Assembly (NCBI GenBank): GCA_947466695.1
Contig: CANIFC010000008.1
Coordinates: 1-34,583, forward strand
DNA length: 34,583 bases
DNA from: Oxalobacteraceae bacterium
GTDB taxonomy: Bacteria; Pseudomonadota; Gammaproteobacteria; Burkholderiales; Burkholderiaceae_D
Direction of reading: 5' to 3'
The notes beneath the pieces are model-generated. The model was not told the DNA's origin. It saw only the letters and a program-made list of their open reading frames with translations, and searched no databases. Positions 30,221 to 34,583 of the stretch are shown here, piece after piece; the stretch's first letter is position 1, and the number at the start of each line of letters is the position of its first letter. Both the position numbers and the translations under genes were made by a program.

Positions 30221-31291
30221 CTAGTTGGTGTGGGAGTGGATACGGACAATCAATTTACCAAAATTCTTACCTTCAAGCAGACCGATAAAGGCTTGCGGTG
30301 CATTTTCCAGACCGTCAACGACATCTTCACGGAACTTGATTTTACCGTCTTTGATCCAGTTGCTCATCTGGGCGAAAAATTCCGGGTAGCGATGGCCGTA
30401 GTCATCAAAAATAATGAAACCCTGCATCTTGATGCGCTTGGTCAGCAGTGTCCGGGTCAGCAGGCCAAGGCGATCCGGTCCTTCTGGCAAGGCGGTGTCA
30501 TTGTAATGGGCGATGAGTCCGCACACAGGCACCCGGGCGGCGGCATTAAGCAGGGGCAAGACAGCGTCAAACACGGCGCCGCCGACATTTTCATAGTACA
30601 CGTCGATGCCTTTTGGACAGGCTGCGGCCAGTTGCGCGGCAAAGTCCGGGCTGCGGTGATCAATACAGGCATCAAAACCGAGTTCATCGACCACTGAAAG
30701 ACATTTTTTACTTCCACCGGCGATCCCGACTACATGGCAGCCTTGCAGCTTGGCGATCTGTCCCACCATGGAACCGACAGCACCGCTGGCGGCAGCGACC
30801 ACCACAGTCTCGCCCGCTTTTGGCTGACCAATATCAAGCAGCCCCATATAGGCGGTAAAACCAGGCATGCCGAGCGCACCCAGTGCCAGCGACGGATGTG
30901 CCATGGCCGGGTCCAGCTTGGTCAGGCCGGTACTGTCAGAGAGGGCATAATCTTGCCAGCCGCCGAAAGCGACAACCAGGTCACCTGCCTGGTAATCAGG
31001 ATGTTGCGACACCTCCACCCGTGATACGGTGCCACCGACCATGACTTCGCCCACCGCGACCGACGCTGCATACGAAGCGGCGTCACTCATGCGGCCACGC
31101 ATGTAAGGGTCAAGCGAAAGAAAAAGACTGCGCAACAGAACCTGACCGGCTGCAGGTACGGGTACGGCACTTTCCACCAGACGGAAATTGTCGGGTGATG
31201 GCGCGCCAACCGGACGCGAATTGAGCGTAATCTGGCGATTGATCGTTGGTTTTGTCGTTGGTTTGTTTGTGGTTTCGCTATTTTGTGTCAT
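30221..31291 (-). CDS. NADPH-dependent oxidoreductase, CurA/leukotriene-B4-dehydrogenase type
   Basis: A 356-residue zinc-free medium-chain dehydrogenase/reductase. It shows RPVGAPSPDNF, FLSLDPYMRGRM, ALGMPGFTAYMGLLDIG, the nucleotide loop AAASGAVGSMVGQIAKLQG, GGSKKC and VDVYYENVGG-like DVYYENVGG, all typical of the CurA/AdhP-like alkenal reductase group. Members reduce the C=C of alpha,beta-unsaturated ketones and aldehydes. The N-terminus has a Thr/Asn-rich extension (about residues 1-18). The ribosome-binding site lies within an 11-bp tandem duplication that provides two AAGG sites. It pairs with the downstream DJ-1-type gene, 6 bp away. Confidence 0.9.
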   Translation of the reverse strand: MTQNSETTNKPTTKPTINRQITLNSRPVGAPSPDNFRLVESAVPVPAAGQVLLRSLFLSLDPYMRGRMSDAASYAASVAVGEVMVGGTVSRVEVSQHPDYQAGDLVVAFGGWQDYALSDSTGLTKLDPAMAHPSLALGALGMPGFTAYMGLLDIGQPKAGETVVVAAASGAVGSMVGQIAKLQGCHVVGIAGGSKKCLSVVDELGFDACIDHRSPDFAAQLAAACPKGIDVYYENVGGAVFDAVLPLLNAAARVPVCGLIAHYNDTALPEGPDRLGLLTRTLLTKRIKMQGFIIFDDYGHRYPEFFAQMSNWIKDGKIKFREDVVDGLENAPQAFIGLLEGKNFGKLIVRIHSHTN

Positions 31292-31293
31292 TG

Positions 31294-31322
31294 TTTTTAC
31301 CTTATTTTTACCTTATTTTTAC
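31294..31322. repeat. 11-bp tandem repeat duplicating the ribosome-binding site of the CurA-type gene
   Basis: TTTTTACCTTA occurs twice plus a partial third copy. On the coding strand this gives AATAAGGTAAAAATAAGG, i.e. two AAGG sites before the ATG at 31291; the nearer is about 9 bases away. Confidence 0.8.
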
Positions 31323-31375
31323 GTGATGAATTTTTTATAGCATCATCAACGTCACTGGCGACGGCTGTCTGTACT

Positions 31376-31387
31376 GCGGTATACCGC
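31376..31387. promoter_or_regulatory. Perfect 12-bp palindrome upstream of the CurA-type gene
   Basis: GCGGTATACCGC lies 85 bp upstream of the CurA-type start, between it and the yqhD-type stop. It differs from the TAGAC operators, so if functional it would be bound by another protein. TATAAA near 31335 (minus strand) could be a -10 box. Confidence 0.35.
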
Positions 31388-31444
31388 TACTTCCAGATAA
31401 TAAGCCGCAACTGCTGGGCAGTTATCCTGATAGCGGCGCGTCGC

Positions 31445-32611
31445 TTAAATTGCTGCGGTCAGGATGACCCGGCTCACGTCAAGCGTTACGTCTTGCGCTT
31501 CACCCAGCGCCGTCATGCCGTGCGCATCCAGTAGCCCGATAATTGCCTCAACCGCCTCTGCAGGGGCGACACCGAGTTCATATCCGGACAGGCGGGTCTT
31601 GATTCCCAGGCTTTCAAAAAACTGGCGTGTCTGCAGGATCACCTGGTCGATACGTTCCTCTTCACTACCTTCGGTGATGTGCCAGACCCGGTCAGCGTAT
31701 TGCAATAACTTGGCACGCTTTTGTTCGCGCTGGACGTTGAGCAGGGATGGCAGGACGATCGCCAGCGTACGGGCATGGTCGATACCATAAAGCGCCGTGA
31801 TTTCGTGACCGATCATGTGGGTGGCCCAGTCTTGCGGTACACCGGCACCGATCAGGCCATTGAGCGCCAGTGTGGCAACCCACATCATGTTGGCACGGGT
31901 ATCGTAATCGGGCTCCATGGACAAGGCTTTTGGCGCGATTTCGATCAGGGTCTGTAACAGGCCCTCAGCAAAACGGTCTTGCGGCATGGCCTGCGCAGGG
32001 AAAGTCAGGTATTGCTCAATGGTATGCACAAAAGCGTCCGCGATGCCATTGGCGATCTGTGTTTTCGGCAAGGTGTACGTCTTGGTCGGGTCAAGAATGG
32101 AAAACTGCGGGAACACCAACCGGTTCATGAAAGAGAATTTCTCATGCGTTGACTTACGCATGATGACGCCACCGCTGTTCATTTCAGAACCGGTCGCCGG
32201 CAAGGTAAGAACGCTGCCAAACGGTAAGGCACTTTTCACGTTGCGGCCATGCTTTTGCATGATTTCCCATGGGTCACCGTCGTACCCGGCAGCCGCTGCG
32301 ACGAACTTGGTACCGTCGATCACCGAACCGCCACCGACAGCCAGCAGGAAATCGAGTTTTTCACGTCGTACCAGTTCAACCGCCCGCATCATGGTTTCGA
32401 AACTGGGATTGGGCTCAATACCGGCAAATTCCTGCACTTCACGGCTGCCGAGTGCCGCCTTGACCTCATCAAGTGTGCCGGTCGTTTTTGCGCTGGCACC
32501 ACCGAAAAGTAGTAGCACCCGTGCGTTAGCCGGTACCAGGTCAGCCAGCTTGGCAACCGTCTTAGCGCCAAAAATAATTTTGGTCGGATTGTAAAATTCA
32601 AAATTTCGCAT
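31445..32611 (-). CDS. yqhD: NADPH-dependent aldehyde reductase (iron-containing alcohol dehydrogenase family, YqhD type)
   Basis: A 388-residue enzyme aligning in length and numbering with E. coli YqhD shifted by two. The metal ligands fall at Asp192 and His196 (ADAFVHTIEQY), His265 (THMIGHE) and His279 (GIDHA). The nucleotide region is VGGGSVIDGTKF, with GGAS at 37-40 in the phosphate-selecting loop. ATG 32611 is favoured because MRNFEFYNPTKIIFG is the family start and GAGAG precedes it; five codons upstream also lie in frame. YqhD reduces toxic short aldehydes such as methylglyoxal, acrolein and malondialdehyde. A TAGAC-N5-GTCTA palindrome matching the regulator's own lies 29 bp upstream. 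Confidence 0.93.
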   Translation of the reverse strand: MRNFEFYNPTKIIFGAKTVAKLADLVPANARVLLLFGGASAKTTGTLDEVKAALGSREVQEFAGIEPNPSFETMMRAVELVRREKLDFLLAVGGGSVIDGTKFVAAAAGYDGDPWEIMQKHGRNVKSALPFGSVLTLPATGSEMNSGGVIMRKSTHEKFSFMNRLVFPQFSILDPTKTYTLPKTQIANGIADAFVHTIEQYLTFPAQAMPQDRFAEGLLQTLIEIAPKALSMEPDYDTRANMMWVATLALNGLIGAGVPQDWATHMIGHEITALYGIDHARTLAIVLPSLLNVQREQKRAKLLQYADRVWHITEGSEEERIDQVILQTRQFFESLGIKTRLSGYELGVAPAEAVEAIIGLLDAHGMTALGEAQDVTLDVSRVILTAAI

Positions 32612-32640
32612 CAGGTTCTCTCTCAATTTCTTATTTAAAT

Positions 32641-32655
32641 TAGACTGGTCGTCTA
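32641..32655. promoter_or_regulatory. TetR-type operator in front of the yqhD-type gene
   Basis: TAGACTGGTCGTCTA: arms TAGAC and GTCTA around TGGTC. The same arms at the same spacing occur at 33492-33506 before the TetR gene. Placed 29 bp before the yqhD-type ATG, where a repressor would block transcription. Confidence 0.75.
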
Positions 32656-32846
32656 TTATTTTGGTAAAAAAAGTGAGCGAAGAATATTCGCCCGCTGACC
32701 TGCCTCATCACATCACATTACAAATACTTTACCACCGGTTTGCTGTCACTGGCCGTGCCAGACTACACGTATTCTCATGACAAGTGGCAATAAAAAAGAA
32801 CTCTTTCAAAATAGCTAAGAGTAGCTCAAATTAACTCAAGACGTCA

Positions 32847-33482
32847 TTACGACAACTTCAACATTTTCAAGGTCGCAGTCATGGCATTTTCCATGGCGCT
32901 GCGATTGCGCCGCATCTTCGTCAGTAGCGTTGCACCCAGCCACAGTTCATACAAAATGAGTGCTGTATGGTCTGCATCCGTAGGTTCGGCAAGTGATCCG
33001 TCTTCCAGGCCATCGCGAATACATATCGCAAGTTGGGCAATGATCTGATCGGTACCATGTTGCAATGCCTCACGCATGGCTTCGGACAAGTCCGACACTT
33101 CCCCACCGAGTTTGACTGCCAGGCACTTGCCCTGCATATCGTCACTCGCCTGCGACTCCAGCCAACTACTCCAATAACTGATCAAGCGCTGCGCTGCCGG
33201 TACATCACGGTTACGAAACAAGCGGTCAATATAAGCCAGATAGTCAACAAAATAACTTTCCAGCAGAGCCACTCCGAACAACTCCTTGGATTTGAAGTAG
33301 TGGTAGAAAGATCCCTTCGGAACATCTGCCGCACGCAAGATCTCGTTTAACCCGACAGCGGAAAAACCTTTTCCAAGGATGATGGGCTTGGCAGTATCGA
33401 GAATATGCTGCCGCATATCGGTGCGCGTAATACGTGGAGTGATGGCTGGAATAATGCGTGGACTGTTCATTTCGATGATCAT
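32847..33482 (-). CDS. TetR-family repressor (NemR/AcuR-like) of the aldehyde-detoxification genes
   Basis: A 211-residue regulator. The helix-turn-helix lies at about residues 20-70 (RQHILDTAKPIILGKGFSAVGLNEIL then RAADVPKGSFYHYFKSKELFG). A helical ligand domain follows with one notable cysteine in MQGKCLAVKLGGEVSDLSEAM, a position where NemR/AcuR-like proteins often carry an electrophile-sensing Cys (inference). ATG 33482 or 33470 may be the start; neither has a clear ribosome site. An operator copy lies 9 bp upstream, so it is likely autoregulated. It probably releases DNA when reactive aldehydes or quinones accumulate. Confidence 0.87.
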   Translation of the reverse strand: MIIEMNSPRIIPAITPRITRTDMRQHILDTAKPIILGKGFSAVGLNEILRAADVPKGSFYHYFKSKELFGVALLESYFVDYLAYIDRLFRNRDVPAAQRLISYWSSWLESQASDDMQGKCLAVKLGGEVSDLSEAMREALQHGTDQIIAQLAICIRDGLEDGSLAEPTDADHTALILYELWLGATLLTKMRRNRSAMENAMTATLKMLKLS

Positions 33483-33491
33483 ACACTAAAT

Positions 33492-33506
33492 TAGACCAGT
33501 CGTCTA
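33492..33506. promoter_or_regulatory. TetR-type operator in front of the regulator's own gene
   Basis: TAGACCAGTCGTCTA: arms TAGAC and GTCTA around CAGTC. Partner of the site at 32641-32655. Position 9 bp before the first start codon supports autorepression. Confidence 0.75.
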
Positions 33507-33604
33507 CACGCAAGAGTACTGGCACCCATTGTCAGCGGATATCCCGCATGAAAAGCGGCTGTCACAGACATTTCTGATAATTTTAATAAGGTAGGAATAA
33601 AATC

Positions 33605-33673
33605 ATGAGGAGAATCGGCAAATTTCTTTTATACTCGCGCATCTTCGTTAAATCACGAAAAAACTCTGCGTAA
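33605..33673 (+). CDS. Possible 22-residue basic peptide
   Basis: ATG 33605, preceded by AGGA ten bases upstream, opens a 22-codon frame MRRIGKFLLYSRIFVKSRKN followed by SA and TAA. It is rich in Arg/Lys with hydrophobic spacing. There is no relative I know of, and a possible TATACT box (33630-33635) overlaps it. This may simply be leader DNA of the cupin gene. Confidence 0.15.
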   Translation: MRRIGKFLLYSRIFVKSRKNSA

Positions 33674-33772
33674 CCAGCATAGCAAGCACCACCAGCGCAT
33701 TGACAGACCGCGCTGGACTAGCCTGCCTTATGCCAGCTGCACTGCCACCGCACCACCATTAAAGGAATTATC

Positions 33773-34090
33773 ATGACAACCGCACAAAAAAAAATCTGGT
33801 CGGACACCTCCTCCACTGCCATCTCTGAAGAGGCGGTACGCGCGGCACACGTCCCGGCAGAAAATTTCAAGGTTTATCTGAACGACTACGAAGCAGGCCA
33901 GCAGTTTGCCGTCAAGGCCGGACACGCATTTGTCTTGTACGTACTGACAGGGGCCTGCAAGACGAGTATTGATGGCCATGAACTGCGCTTGAGTGCCGGT
34001 GAGTTTGTCACCATGGATGCCGGCTCTTACGCCTTTGAGTCTTTGGGCACAGAAGCGCTGCAATTGATGAAAGTTTTCTCCCGCGCCTGA
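33773..34090 (+). CDS. Small single-domain cupin protein
   Basis: A 105-residue protein predicted to be one cupin barrel: VKAGHAFVLYVLTGACKTSIDGHELRLSAGEFVTMDAGSYAFESL. It has the G-x-V-x-G-like turn and PG-type loop expected of cupin motifs 1 and 2, but only one clear His in motif 1 (GHAF) and no obvious metal triad. It may therefore bind a ligand or have no metal. AAAGGA lies six bases before the ATG. It stands alone between a divergent TetR gene and a convergent EAL gene; its substrate is unknown. Confidence 0.7.
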   Translation: MTTAQKKIWSDTSSTAISEEAVRAAHVPAENFKVYLNDYEAGQQFAVKAGHAFVLYVLTGACKTSIDGHELRLSAGEFVTMDAGSYAFESLGTEALQLMKVFSRA

Positions 34091-34158
34091 ACTGATGCAA
34101 GCGTACGCCGGAATCAATACCGGACGACCGGACTGCCCGACGTAAATAAATCCTTAGT

Positions 34159-34187
34159 GGCGCAGTGAAACCTGCTTTCACTACGCC
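34159..34187. terminator. Hairpin between convergent cupin and EAL genes
   Basis: GGCGCAGTGAAA (34159-34170), loop CCTGC, TTTCACTACGCC (34176-34187), with one internal mismatch. It overlaps the EAL stop codon. No long T-run follows, but position between converging genes suggests termination in both directions. Confidence 0.55.
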
Positions 34188-34583
34188 TGACCCAGATCCC
34201 AGTTTGACACCGTTGGCAGCGTTTCAAATCCGGGTCTGGCGAAATAGAATCCCTGCATCAGATGGATACCCTGAGATTTAAACCATCTCGCCTCGGCCGC
34301 CGTTTCCACCCCTTCTGCGATAATCGTAATGTCAAGCAAGCTTGTGGTGGTAAGTATCCCCTGCACGATTGCTTGCTTGACTGTATTAGTATCAATATCC
34401 CTGACCAGATGGATGTCGATTTTAATGAAATGCGGTTGAAAATCAGTTAGCAGGGATAGTCCCGCATAGCCGGAACCAAAATCATCAATTGCTGTTGCAA
34501 AGCCGCGATCCCGGTAATAGCGGAAAATAGTAATTAACTTTTCAGGTTCCTGAATCTGCTCACTTTCACTCACCTCAAAAATA
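34181..34583 (-). CDS. EAL-domain cyclic-di-GMP phosphodiesterase, C-terminal part (runs off right edge)
   Basis: The frame is open to the window end; about 133 residues are visible. Signatures of the C-terminal half of EAL domains are the FEVSESEQ beta strand (the EVTE-type motif), AIDDFGSGYAGLSLL (the DDFG metal-site motif), FIKIDIHLV (KID), TIIAEGVETAAEARW (EGVE, catalytic-loop glutamate) and MQGFYFARP (QGxxxxxP). All catalytic residues visible in this half are present, so the domain is probably an active hydrolase of cyclic-di-GMP to pGpG. Upstream domains lie outside the window. The GTG at 34573 is internal, not the start. Confidence 0.92.
   Translation of the reverse strand, partial: IFEVSESEQIQEPEKLITIFRYYRDRGFATAIDDFGSGYAGLSLLTDFQPHFIKIDIHLVRDIDTNTVKQAIVQGILTTTSLLDITIIAEGVETAAEARWFKSQGIHLMQGFYFARPGFETLPTVSNWDLGQA

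Overview
The window looks like a chromosomal segment of a beta-proteobacterium, most likely Burkholderiales and possibly Oxalobacteraceae. The evidence is a PHA phasin with a lysine/alanine-rich tail, a malonate decarboxylase operon fed by a TRAP transporter, Liv-type ABC import coupled to acyl-CoA catabolism, and moderately GC-rich coding. The genus is a guess; no rRNA or tRNA is present to settle it.

Layout. (1) 1-1555 is a mobile/accessory edge: the 3' end of an IS30-family transposase, six copies of a short AT-rich repeat, a 16-bp palindrome, and a 647-bp single-gene cassette (755-1401). The cassette carries a GNAT acetyltransferase and ends in an attC-like site whose R'' box is the exact complement of the cassette start. 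No gene was recognised in 1408-1555. (2) 1556-10942 (minus) is a ten-gene, translationally coupled malonate operon: TRAP genes P-Q-M, then mdcA, C, D, E, G, B, H. It imports malonate, builds the 2'-(5''-triphosphoribosyl)-3'-dephospho-CoA cofactor, loads the ACP and decarboxylates malonyl-ACP to acetyl-ACP. A divergent GntR/FCD regulator (11289-11939, MdcY-like) faces it across an intergenic region with palindromes. (3) 12506-13798 is a phasin with a PhaR-like operator in front and a strong bidirectional terminator behind.

(4) 13924-29259 is a catabolic island. The minus-strand arm encodes 3-hydroxyacyl-CoA dehydrogenase (PaaH type), thiolase (PcaF/PaaJ type), two adjacent acyl-CoA dehydrogenases resembling a two-subunit enzyme, a 27-codon small ORF, an enoyl-CoA hydratase/isomerase and a class III CoA-transferase. 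The plus-strand arm encodes an acyl-CoA ligase, a five-gene Liv-type ABC importer and an IclR regulator. Together they can import a carboxylic acid, activate it to its CoA ester and run full beta-oxidation. The PaaH/PcaF/PimCD flavour suggests a dicarboxylic or ring-derived acid, but the substrate is not proven. The two arms diverge from a control region with two near-identical perfect palindromes 136 bp apart and a third palindrome exactly midway.

(5) 29535-33506 (minus) looks like a reactive-carbonyl defence module: TetR regulator, YqhD-type NADPH aldehyde reductase, CurA-type NADPH alkenal/enone reductase and a DJ-1/Hsp31-like protein. The same TAGAC-N5-GTCTA operator lies in front of both the regulator and yqhD. 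(6) 33773-34583 holds a small cupin and the C-terminal part of an EAL-domain protein that runs off the window. A recurring feature of the whole window is short (8-12 bp) tandem duplications at gene junctions.
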